A stretch of DNA of 15,602 bases, taken from contig JBFLXN010000054.1 of the NCBI GenBank assembly GCA_040755715.1, forward strand, positions 1 through 15,602, read 5' to 3'. The notes under the pieces were generated by a model that had not been told where the DNA came from, did not search any database, and saw only the letters and a list, made by a program, of their open reading frames with translations. Positions 1 to 6,042 of the stretch are shown piece after piece (the first letter of the stretch is position 1; every line of letters begins with the position of its first letter). Origin of the DNA: JBFLXN01 sp040755715 [NCBI: Candidatus Edwardsbacteria bacterium]. Lineage in GTDB: Bacteria; Edwardsbacteria; AC1; JBFLXN01. The translations under genes were made by a program, and so were the position numbers.

Positions 1-2
1 AG

Positions 3-1037
3 TGGGAACCAATAATAAATCTCAGCCAAACTCCAGAAGCCAATTCAGAATTTCCAGTGATTGCGGGCAAAGAAATTTTATGGTCAGAAGATGTCAGCAA
101 CGATTACGAAGTCTATAAAGTGAATTATGACACAAAAATTCTTGCCTACAGTCAACCAGAAAATCTCTCTCTTACTGATTTTCACTCAAAATATCCCCAG
201 GCACTTCTATACCAGACAGAAACTGGGACGGAGCGATACACTGTCTGGACTGAAGAAATTATTTCTGACTCTTTGTATGAGATTCGCTTTGACAGAAGTA
301 GCACAGTAACTTCACCATTAGCAGTAGCGGATTTAGGACAGACAGAGCCATCAATCTACACAATTTCAAGAGACACTTATGCAGTCTATACCTCTTCACC
401 AGCAATTACGGTTGACATTGGTTATGATTCTTTAGTTTATGGAACATTCTTGGTGGACAAGGATAAGAAGCAAAATTTGGAACTGCGATTCTTTCAAGAG
501 ACTGGTGCTGAGTGCAAGTATAAGGTTTTTGCGGACAATGTTCCGATGGGAGAACTCAAAGTTGACAGTGGTGAATTGACAATATTCAGCAAGTGGATAC
601 CAGATGCAGTCACGCATGATGGGGAAATAGTGGTGAGGATAGAAAAGAAGAAAGGAGTTTATGTTGGTTTAGATGCGTTAGTGATGACAGAATATGAGAA
701 ACCCGGACAAGGAAGCGGTGGAGCGATGACGGCAGATGCGGAGATTGTCTCTCCACCATTAGTTTTCAGTTTAAGTCAAAATTATCCAAATCCGTTCTCC
801 TCGCAGACCGCTATCCGCTATTCGCTGTCCGTTATTAGCCACACTACTTTGAAAATCTACAATGTAGCTGGACAACTGGTGAAGACGCTTGTCAACGAAC
901 CGCAGGAACCGGGCTATTATGCAGTGAGATGGAATGGGAAAAATGAAAATGGAAACTCTGTAGCCTCTGGCGTTTATTTCTATAGATTGAGAGCGGGCGA
1001 TTTCACGGCGACGAAGAAGATGATTGTATTGAGATAG
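3..1037 (+). CDS. T9SS type A sorting domain protein (C-terminal part, cut by left edge)
   Basis: The reading frame is open from the first bases of the window with no stop, so this is the 3' end of a longer gene; the GTG at 57 is an internal codon, not a convincing start. About the first 90 residues resemble beta-propeller or TolB-like repeats (a YTVWTE-type strand). The middle is a beta-rich region ending near DALVMTEYEKPGQGSGG. From about 762 to the stop lies a classic ~90-residue type IX secretion sorting domain: FSLSQNYPNPF, then LKIYNVAGQLVKTLV, then GVYFYRLRAGDFTATKKMIVLR-like ending. In this family the domain directs export through the outer membrane and surface attachment or release. 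The function of the N-terminal part is unknown. Downstream is a palindromic spacer and then mglA, probably an independent unit. Confidence 0.88.
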   Translation, partial: WEPIINLSQTPEANSEFPVIAGKEILWSEDVSNDYEVYKVNYDTKILAYSQPENLSLTDFHSKYPQALLYQTETGTERYTVWTEEIISDSLYEIRFDRSSTVTSPLAVADLGQTEPSIYTISRDTYAVYTSSPAITVDIGYDSLVYGTFLVDKDKKQNLELRFFQETGAECKYKVFADNVPMGELKVDSGELTIFSKWIPDAVTHDGEIVVRIEKKKGVYVGLDALVMTEYEKPGQGSGGAMTADAEIVSPPLVFSLSQNYPNPFSSQTAIRYSLSVISHTTLKIYNVAGQLVKTLVNEPQEPGYYAVRWNGKNENGNSVASGVYFYRLRAGDFTATKKMIVLR

Positions 1038-1056
1038 CGGTTATCGAAGTAGAAAT

Positions 1057-1110
1057 GTGGGAGTCCCGATTGAATCGGGACGATTATCGTGCCCAGAAGA
1101 GCACTCCCAC
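1057..1110. repeat. Compound palindrome in the spacer before mglA
   Basis: An outer 8-bp inverted repeat (GTGGGAGT at 1057-1064, ACTCCCAC at 1103-1110) encloses a near-perfect palindrome at 1063-1081 (GTCCCGATT, one base, AATCGGGAC). The core TCCCGAT/ATCGGGA recurs at 2044-2059 and a related core occurs at 2193-2220, so this looks like a dispersed short palindrome rather than a dedicated terminator; no T-run follows it. The rest of the 1038-1250 spacer shows no convincing gene. Confidence 0.6.
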
Positions 1111-1250
1111 GGCCTTTGTTCCACGCTACGAAGAAGATGATTATTCCTAAGATAGCGACTCATTTTATATGGGTCGTAAAGAAAGCTGGTCAAATAGGCA
1201 AAATTTCCTTGTTTTGGAATTAACAATTTTTCATCAGAATAGGAGAGACA

Positions 1251-1835
1251 GTGTCACTTATTAATTATTCTTCACGAGAAATAAATTGTAAAATTGTCTA
1301 TTATGGTCCCGGATTAGGGGGAAAGACTACTAATATTCGCTATGTCTATTCAAAGATTGCTCCAGAAGCCAGAGGTAAGCTCATTTCTTTAGCTACCGAA
1401 TTAGACCGCACTTTGTTCTTTGACTTTCTCCCTTTAGATTTAGGTACTATTAAGGGATTTAAAACACGATTTCATCTCTATACCGTTCCTGGGCAGGTTT
1501 TCTATAATGCCTCAAGAAAATTGATTCTAAAAGGGGTGGATGGCATTGTCTTTGTGGCTGATTCTCAAGTAGAAAGATTAGAAGCCAATGTAGAAAGTAT
1601 GCAGAATATGATAGAAAATTTGAGTGAGCATGGTTTAGTTTTGGATAATATCCCTTTTGTCATGCAATATAATAAGCGCGATTTACCAAATATTGTCTCA
1701 GTGGAAGAACTGCAGCGGCAAATCAATCAAAGGGGAGTTTTAGAATTTGAGGCGGTAGCGACAATGGGTTATGGAGTATTTGAAACTTTGAAAGCTGTTT
1801 CCAAATCGGTCATCAAAGCTCTGAGTTCAAGTTAA
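1251..1835 (+). CDS. mglA: MglA-family small Ras-like GTPase
   Basis: This is a 194-residue Ras-like GTPase, essentially the same length as Myxococcus MglA (195). Visible motifs are the P-loop GPGLGGKTT at 19-27, the switch I region around [10 protein letters not shown] (52-61, with Thr54), the switch II TVPGQ at 78-82 ending in Gln82, and NKRD at 141-144. In this family the GTP-bound protein recruits polarity and motility machinery at the cell pole and is switched off by the Roadblock protein MglB. No mglB is in the window. The start is a GTG at 1251 with AGGAG at 1241-1245, 5 bases upstream. The gene appears monocistronic, ending in a strong hairpin at 1901-1936. Family assignment is secure; the cellular role here (polarity, gliding or pili) is inference. 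Confidence 0.93.
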   Translation: MSLINYSSREINCKIVYYGPGLGGKTTNIRYVYSKIAPEARGKLISLATELDRTLFFDFLPLDLGTIKGFKTRFHLYTVPGQVFYNASRKLILKGVDGIVFVADSQVERLEANVESMQNMIENLSEHGLVLDNIPFVMQYNKRDLPNIVSVEELQRQINQRGVLEFEAVATMGYGVFETLKAVSKSVIKALSSS

Positions 1836-1900
1836 TCAAAGAGCATCAGCAAGCAAAGCCTTGAGGAAGTTAAAAAGATAAGATTGAAAGTATATCATAT

Positions 1901-1936
1901 AAGAAAGGGGATGGGAATCATTCCATTCCCTTTCTT
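1901..1936 (+). terminator. Strong hairpin downstream of mglA
   Basis: Positions 1901-1916 and 1921-1936 form an uninterrupted 16-bp stem (two G-U pairs, otherwise Watson-Crick) around the tetraloop ATCA. It begins 65 bases after the mglA stop and is followed by AATTTCCCTT, which is only weakly T-rich. It therefore fits an intrinsic terminator or 3'-end stabilising hairpin for mglA, but the U-tract is poor. Confidence 0.6.
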
Positions 1937-1970
1937 AATTTCCCTTGATAGCATAGGAAATTATACAATT

Positions 1971-2109
1971 GATTACAGCGATACTTATCTTTCATGAGTC
2001 ATCGCCCTCTGGCGTAGCCCCTTTGGGCGTAGCCTCTCAGCCATCCCGATTTATCGGGACGAGCGAGGCCAACGGGCGAGCCGCAATTTCTGTTTTTATC
2101 GCCGTAATC
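1971..2109. repeat. Composite inverted-repeat element with GC-rich core
   Basis: Terminal arms of 13 bp (GATTACAGCGATA at 1971-1983; TATCGCCGTAATC at 2097-2109, one mismatch) flank a GC-rich block at about 2003-2094 that contrasts with the AT-rich surroundings. Inside are a direct repeat of GGCGTAGCC (2011-2019 and 2026-2034), the hairpin GCCC-CTTT-GGGC, and the small palindrome TCCCGAT-TT-ATCGGGA at 2044-2059. Related GATTAC-type inverted repeats occur at 7175-7214 and 14917-14978. No protein is encoded; it resembles a nested MITE or REP-like unit. Confidence 0.6.
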
Positions 2110-2128
2110 ATTCTGAGCAAAGCGAAGG
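2110..2128. repeat. Possible dispersed intergenic motif
   Basis: ATTCTGAGCAAAGCGAAGG follows directly on the composite element. From memory it is close to a short intergenic motif (ATTCTGAGCGAAGCGAAG) found in many bacterial genomes. A second copy is not present in this window, so the assignment rests on recall only. Confidence 0.3.
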
Positions 2129-2135
2129 ATTTCCC

Positions 2136-2164
2136 TTGACAATTTGTGCGTAATTTGATATACT
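2136..2164 (+). promoter_or_regulatory. Sigma70-type promoter upstream of pgsA
   Basis: TTGACA at 2136-2141 (perfect -35), a 17-bp spacer, and TATACT at 2159-2164 preceded by TG at 2156-2157 (extended -10). Predicted transcription start is near 2171. The transcript would carry a leader of about 180 bases containing two repeat-derived hairpins before pgsA, and would drive the pgsA-pgpA-cinA block. A 19-codon reading frame starting at ATG 2188 just after AAGGG lies in the leader; it is probably fortuitous because it consists largely of the palindrome. Confidence 0.7.
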
Positions 2165-2194
2165 TAAACTGTTAGAAAAGGGAAAAAATGAATC

Positions 2195-2220
2195 CCGAGT
2201 CCAGACTTGTCGGGACTCGG
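2195..2220. repeat. Palindrome in pgsA leader
   Basis: CCGAGTCC (2195-2202) and GGACTCGG (2213-2220) form an 8-bp perfect stem. An overlapping alternative stem, TCCCGA with TCGGGA, is also possible. It belongs to the TCCCGA...TCGGGA group seen at 1063-1081 and 2044-2059, and lies 25 bases after the predicted transcription start. Confidence 0.5.
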
Positions 2221-2253
2221 CATATATCTTGCCGTATCGGAATTTGAATAATT

Positions 2254-2321
2254 ACCACGAAAACACGAAATTTAGAAAGCACGAAGTTAAAAAGATTTTC
2301 GTGATTTTGTGCTTTCGTGGT
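2254..2321. repeat. ACCACGAA-type inverted repeat, copy 1
   Basis: The 18-base arms at 2254-2271 and 2304-2321 (ACCACGAAAACACGAAAT and ATTTTGTGCTTTCGTGGT) match at 16 of 18 positions. The same family appears at 12516-12600 and, degenerate, at 4670-4796. The element ends 28 bases before the pgsA start, so its hairpin would lie in the leader mRNA close to the ribosome binding site AAGAGG (2335-2340). Confidence 0.65.
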
Positions 2322-2349
2322 TTATCTTGAATAAAAGAGGTCTAACGGA

Positions 2350-2934
2350 ATGAACCTGCCGAATAAATTGACTTTAAGTCGCATTATCTTGAGCCTAGTT
2401 TTTATGGTCTTTATCTTGATAAATCATTTGTATTCTCACTATCTGGCTTTGTTTATTTTTATTGTGGCGGCTTTGACAGATGTTGGTGATGGATATTTAG
2501 CCCGTCGCAATGGAGAAGTTACAAGTTTTGGTAGATTTATGGACCCCATGGCTGATAAACTTTTAGTTTCCATGGCCTTCATTTCATTTGTGGCTCTTAA
2601 ATTGGTAGAAGTCTGGATGGTATTGGTAATTGTGGGAAGAGAATTTTTGATTATGGGACTACGAACTCTGGTGGCTTATAGAGGTTCGGCAATGTCTTCC
2701 AGTCTTTTAGCTAAATATAAGACAGCCACGCAAATGAGTGCTGCTATCATTATTCTCCTTTATTTCAATTTAAAGACGACCTTAATTACCCAAGGAATAG
2801 CTTTTCCCTGGAGCGAAAGGACAGGGACTCTTTTTCTTAATGGACTTGTCTTTTTGGCGATGGCTCTTACCGTGATTTCCGCAATTGATTATTTGCTCAA
2901 GAATGTTTCACTCTGGCGGGGGATTCTAAAATAG
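2350..2934 (+). CDS. pgsA: CDP-diacylglycerol--glycerol-3-phosphate 3-phosphatidyltransferase
   Basis: The product makes phosphatidylglycerophosphate from CDP-diacylglycerol and sn-glycerol 3-phosphate, the committed step of bacterial phosphatidylglycerol and cardiolipin synthesis, in the inner membrane. The 194-residue protein has the full CDP-alcohol phosphotransferase signature: D44-x2-D47-G48-x2-A51-R52-x8-G61-x3-D65-x3-D69. Several hydrophobic segments are visible (about 10-40, 75-100, 125-145, 160-185). The ATG at 2350 follows AAGAGG at 2335-2340. It is followed at once by pgpA, the next enzyme of the pathway. The frame ends at TAG 2932-2934, with a second in-frame stop (TGA) at 2938-2940 only two codons later; one A at 2933 creates this TAG and also spoils the pgpA start (see pgpA). 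Confidence 0.93.
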   Translation: MNLPNKLTLSRIILSLVFMVFILINHLYSHYLALFIFIVAALTDVGDGYLARRNGEVTSFGRFMDPMADKLLVSMAFISFVALKLVEVWMVLVIVGREFLIMGLRTLVAYRGSAMSSSLLAKYKTATQMSAAIIILLYFNLKTTLITQGIAFPWSERTGTLFLNGLVFLAMALTVISAIDYLLKNVSLWRGILK

Positions 2935-3422
2935 AACTGAAATCATTATTAGTTAAGATTTTCGCTACCGGTTTTTTTTCTGGATATTCCCCCATTGCTC
3001 CAGGGACAGCGGGAAGTTTAGTGGGAGTGATACTCTATTGGTTTCTGTCTGCATTGTCTCCCTTTTGTCAGATGGGCTTTCTTTTGTTTTTTTTCTTTTT
3101 CGGTGTTTTCATCTCAAATGAGGCCGAGAAGATTTATGGACATGATTCTAGAAAAATTGTAATTGATGAAGTGGCAGGGTGTTGGGTATCAATTCTATTT
3201 CTTCCGCAAAAAACTTTTTGGATAATTACTGGCTTTCTTTTATTTCGCCTCTTAGATATTGTCAAACCATTTCCCGCCAGATGGGCAGAAAAATTAAATA
3301 AGGGGTGGGGCGTGATGACCGATGATTTAATAGCAGGACTTTATACCAATATAATTCTGCAGGTTACAAGACTAATTCTATGGAAGCAACACTTATCACT
3401 ATCGGCAATGAAGTTCTTTTAG
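2931..3422 (+). CDS. pgpA: Phosphatidylglycerophosphatase A (start codon non-canonical)
   Basis: PgpA removes the phosphate from phosphatidylglycerophosphate to give phosphatidylglycerol. Family landmarks are all present: ATGFFSGYSPIAPGTAGS (encoded 2964-3017), NEAEKIYGHDSRKIVIDEVAG with its acidic residues, and LLDIVKPFPARW followed by GVMTDDLIAG. The first ATG/GTG/TTG in frame is GTG 3021, which would delete the conserved N-terminal motif, so it cannot be the true start. The frame is open up to 2889. The best position is ATA at 2931: GGGGGA lies at 2918-2923 with 7-base spacing, giving a 163-residue protein of normal length. CTG 2937 is the alternative. ATA may be a rare start or an ATG altered by one base. 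The 3' end overlaps cinA by 43 bases. Gene identity is secure, the start is inference. Confidence 0.85.
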   Translation: MELKSLLVKIFATGFFSGYSPIAPGTAGSLVGVILYWFLSALSPFCQMGFLLFFFFFGVFISNEAEKIYGHDSRKIVIDEVAGCWVSILFLPQKTFWIITGFLLFRLLDIVKPFPARWAEKLNKGWGVMTDDLIAGLYTNIILQVTRLILWKQHLSLSAMKFF

Positions 3423-4636
3423 GATTTGTGGCTGATACAAATGCGGCTTATCTTGCTGGAAGACTGGCGGAACTGGGAATATTGATTTCCAAACGAGTTA
3501 TCATTGGAGATAATCTGAAGGAAATAGAAAAAACAATTACAGAAAATCTGAGGAAAACTGATTTAATAATTGCTACTGGTGGACTTGGTCCAACTCCAGA
3601 TGACAAAACCAGAAACGCAATTGCCAGGGTTTTTAATAAACCATTATCGCTTAATCAGAAAGTTTTTCAGAAGGTGAAACAACATTTCGCCGAACGCGGA
3701 ACAAGGCCTCCAGAAACAAGTATAACTCAGGCTTTGATTCCAAAAGGAGTAAGAATTTTAAAAAATCGATTCGGAATGGCCCCAGGACTGTTCATTGAAA
3801 AAGATAGGAAGATGTTTTTTGGCTTGCCCGGCGTGCCTTTAGAGATGAAGACAATCTTTGAAGAAGAAATGGTTCCTATTCTCAAAACTAAAACCAAGGC
3901 TGAAATCGTTCGTTGGAAGACTTTGAGAACTTATGGTATCACCGAATCGCAGATTGCTTCACTAATTGAAGGTATTGCCGGCTCTGCTGAACTTGCTTTC
4001 CTACCAAACCAAAATGGAGTGGATTTAAGGATTATGATAAAAGGAAAAGAAAAAAAGAGAGTGAGTCAAAGACTGCATTGGCTAGAAAAAAGAATAAGAG
4101 AAAAGTTAGGTGAGAAAATTTATGGTGTGGCTGAGGAAACTCTGGAAGAAGTAATTGGCAGGCTTCTCTGGCAAAAAAAGAAGACTTTAGCCATAGCTGA
4201 ATCTTGCACCGGAGGACTAATTGGAGATAGAATTACTAATGTGCCAGGCAGTTCTAATTATTTCCTAGGTGGAGTAGTTGCCTATAGTAACGAAGTTAAG
4301 CAAAAGATTTTAGGGGTACCAGCGGAAATTCTGAGGAGATATGGGGCAGTAAGCGCTCAAACAGCCAAAAAGATGGCTTATGGTGTAAGAAGATTGCTTA
4401 ATGCTGATATTGGTCTGGGCATTACAGGTATCGCTGGTCCGAGCGGTAGTAGTAATGAGAAACCCATAGGTTTGGTTTATATTTCACTTAATACTAAAGA
4501 ACAATATCAAGTTGAATGGCATAAGTTCTTAGGAACACGGAAGATAATTAAGCAAAAATTCGCCCAAGCAGGGTTGGATTTGATAAGAAGGTACCTTTTA
4601 ATTAACTCAAAACTTAAAAGTCAAAATGTAAAATGA
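3380..4636 (+). CDS. cinA: CinA: ADP-ribose pyrophosphatase-like / nicotinamide-nucleotide amidase
   Basis: This is a full-length two-domain CinA of 418 residues. Residues 1 to about 170 are a molybdopterin-binding-like (COG1058) domain with GNEVLLG (9-15) and TGGLGPTPDD (66-75). Residues about 255-410 are the PncC amidase domain with AESCTGG near 271-276, the following NVPGSS, GAVSAQTA and ITGIAGP motifs. The family hydrolyses nicotinamide mononucleotide to nicotinate mononucleotide and, through the N-terminal domain, ADP-ribose, in pyridine nucleotide recycling. The ATG at 3380 lies inside the pgpA frame and has only a weak Shine-Dalgarno, so translation is probably coupled to pgpA. Clustering with thpR and recA matches the cinA-ligT-recA order known in Deinococcus and other bacteria. 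Confidence 0.94.
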   Translation: MEATLITIGNEVLLGFVADTNAAYLAGRLAELGILISKRVIIGDNLKEIEKTITENLRKTDLIIATGGLGPTPDDKTRNAIARVFNKPLSLNQKVFQKVKQHFAERGTRPPETSITQALIPKGVRILKNRFGMAPGLFIEKDRKMFFGLPGVPLEMKTIFEEEMVPILKTKTKAEIVRWKTLRTYGITESQIASLIEGIAGSAELAFLPNQNGVDLRIMIKGKEKKRVSQRLHWLEKRIREKLGEKIYGVAEETLEEVIGRLLWQKKKTLAIAESCTGGLIGDRITNVPGSSNYFLGGVVAYSNEVKQKILGVPAEILRRYGAVSAQTAKKMAYGVRRLLNADIGLGITGIAGPSGSSNEKPIGLVYISLNTKEQYQVEWHKFLGTRKIIKQKFAQAGLDLIRRYLLINSKLKSQNVK

Positions 4637-4669
4637 CATATTCAAGCTGTTGATTTGAATTCAAAACCA

Positions 4670-4796
4670 ACCACGGAATCACGGAAATCCAGAAACACGG
4701 ATTCATCCTGAACGGAAAGACACGACACTTTAGATAATAATAAGTTAGCAAAATTTTTAAAAATCTTTACATTCTGTGTTTTTCCTGTTCTCTGTG
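4670..4796. repeat. Degenerate ACCACGGAA-type repeat in cinA-thpR spacer
   Basis: CCACGGAATCACGGAA and GAAACACGG on the left and TTCTGTGTTTTTCCTG...CTCTGTGC on the right are decayed arms of the ACCACGAA-type element seen at 2254-2321 and 12516-12600. Pairing is patchy, so it looks like an old copy. The 194-base spacer holds no other gene; the thpR ribosome binding site AGGGAG is at 4817-4822. Confidence 0.4.
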
Positions 4797-4830
4797 CTTA
4801 AATCAACACCCTGATTAGGGAGATTAAACT

Positions 4831-5397
4831 GTGCCTGAAGAAACTCAAAGAATATTTGTGGCAATAGAATTGCCGAACAATATCCACCAGAAAATTGCCA
4901 ACTTGCAGAAGCAACTTAAGTTAACCGGCGCAGATGTCAAATGGGTTGAACCAGAAAATATCCATCTGACCCTTAAATTCCTTGGTAATTTGATGAAAGA
5001 AAAGATAGAAATCCTTTCTTTAGGAGTTGAAGAGGCCGTCAAGAACATTTCCAATTTTCAGATAGCACTCGATAGATTAGGTGCTTTCCCAAGTTTGCGG
5101 CGGGTACAAATTGTCTGGGTTGGTATAAATGAAGGTGAAAAAGAAGCCATAAACCTTCAAGAGAAAATTGAAGAGAAATTGACTTCTCTTGGATTTGAAA
5201 AAGAAAGAAGGGCTTTCGTTCCACATTTAACAATCGGTCGGGCTCGTTCATTCAAAAAAATACCAGAATTGGTTAAAGAAATAGAAAAAGTAAATTTTTC
5301 TACTGAGAAATTTTTAGTAAGTTCAGTTAACATTATGAAAAGTGTCCTAACGCCCAAAGGGCCAATTTATACTAAACTGAACGAATTCAAATTTTGA
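4831..5397 (+). CDS. thpR: RNA 2',3'-cyclic phosphodiesterase (2H family)
   Basis: A 188-residue 2H phosphoesterase (LigT/ThpR group). The two catalytic tetrapeptides are clear: HLTL at 45-48 and HLTI at 132-135, about 85 residues apart as expected. The family opens 2',3'-cyclic phosphate ends of RNA; the physiological substrate in most bacteria is unknown. The start is GTG 4831 with AGGGAG 8 bases upstream; MPEETQRIFVAIELP is a typical N-terminus (FVAI strand). It follows cinA after a repeat-filled spacer and is followed 7 bases later by mntA. Genomic association of cinA, ligT/thpR and recA supports the assignment. Confidence 0.92.
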   Translation: MPEETQRIFVAIELPNNIHQKIANLQKQLKLTGADVKWVEPENIHLTLKFLGNLMKEKIEILSLGVEEAVKNISNFQIALDRLGAFPSLRRVQIVWVGINEGEKEAINLQEKIEEKLTSLGFEKERRAFVPHLTIGRARSFKKIPELVKEIEKVNFSTEKFLVSSVNIMKSVLTPKGPIYTKLNEFKF

Positions 5398-5404
5398 GAG
5401 AGCA

Positions 5405-5695
5405 ATGACAAAAGAAGATATAAAAAGAATCGTAAGAGAAAACAAACATATTCTAGAAAAATATAAGGTGAAGTCTATTGCCTTATTTGGTTCTTATGTG
5501 AAGAACGAACAAAAGGAAGATAGCGATATTGATTTTCTTGTGGAATTTGAAAAACCTACCTATGACAATTTTATTAATTTAGTCTTCACTTTAGAGGACT
5601 TGTTAAAAAAAGAGGTAACGGTAGTAACCCCAAAAGGTATGAGTCCCTATATTTTGCCTTATGTAATAAAGGAGGCTGAGAAAATTGAAAGATGA
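5405..5695 (+). CDS. mntA: MNT-domain nucleotidyltransferase antitoxin
   Basis: A 96-residue minimal nucleotidyltransferase. The motif G29-S30-x10-D41-x-D43 (FGSYVKNEQKEDSDIDFLVEF region) is exact. In the paired systems this protein is the antitoxin that adds AMP units to the HEPN toxin HepT near its RX4HXY motif. The third acidic residue, normally the Asp of a VDLVT-type strand, is replaced: the strand reads EVTVVTPKG with Thr72 there. Activity may therefore be reduced, or metal binding may rest on the first two Asp. The ATG 5405 lies 7 bases after the thpR stop with only GAGAG upstream. The 3' end overlaps hepT by 11 bases. Pair identity is strong; in vivo toxicity is untested. Confidence 0.87.
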   Translation: MTKEDIKRIVRENKHILEKYKVKSIALFGSYVKNEQKEDSDIDFLVEFEKPTYDNFINLVFTLEDLLKKEVTVVTPKGMSPYILPYVIKEAEKIER

Positions 5696-6023
5696 CAAAG
5701 TCTTTATGAATCATATTCTTGATGAAATAAATTACATAATTAAAGAAACAAGAAATTTAGACTACGATGTTCTAATGGATAATGAAACTCTTAAAAAGGC
5801 ACTTATTAGAAGTCTGGAAATAATTGGTGAAGCCACGAAGAATCTGTCAAGAGAGTTTAGAAAGAAATATCCTCAGATTGAATGGAAAGAAATGGCAGGT
5901 TTGAGGGATAAACTTATACATTTTTATTTCGGAGTAGATTGGGACACTGTTTGGGATGTTATAAAAGATAAAATTCCAAAACTTGCTAACAAATTAAGAA
6001 AGCTATTAGAAGAAGAATCTTAA
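5685..6023 (+). CDS. hepT: HEPN-domain toxin HepT
   Basis: A 112-residue HEPN protein (DUF86/HepT type) with the RNase motif RX4HXY intact: R74-DKLI-H79-F-Y81. Members cleave RNA (reports include tRNA ends) and are held in check by the MNT partner. The chosen start is TTG 5685, because GGAGG at 5671-5675 sits 9 bases upstream; the next Met is codon 8 (5706). The gene overlaps mntA by 11 bases, as in two-gene toxin-antitoxin operons. Unusual context: it sits between thpR and recA, genes often adjacent to each other, with just 19 bases to recA, so no separate terminator or promoter is apparent. Confidence 0.87.
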   Translation: MKDDKVFMNHILDEINYIIKETRNLDYDVLMDNETLKKALIRSLEIIGEATKNLSREFRKKYPQIEWKEMAGLRDKLIHFYFGVDWDTVWDVIKDKIPKLANKLRKLLEEES

Positions 6024-6042
6024 ACAATTAAAAGGAGAAAAA

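Noticed and set aside
1041-1226. Minus-strand open frame of 61 codons in the spacer before mglA
   Set aside because: It crosses the compound palindrome, has no recognisable domain or ribosome binding site, and is the length expected by chance.
1971-2349. CRISPR array or riboswitch in the mglA-pgsA spacer
   Set aside because: Repeats are inverted, of different families and irregularly spaced; no direct repeat-spacer periodicity and no recognised riboswitch core.
5398-6042. LexA/SOS box before recA
   Set aside because: No GAAC-N4-GTTC or CTGT-N8-ACAG type palindrome was found near recA or its upstream neighbours.
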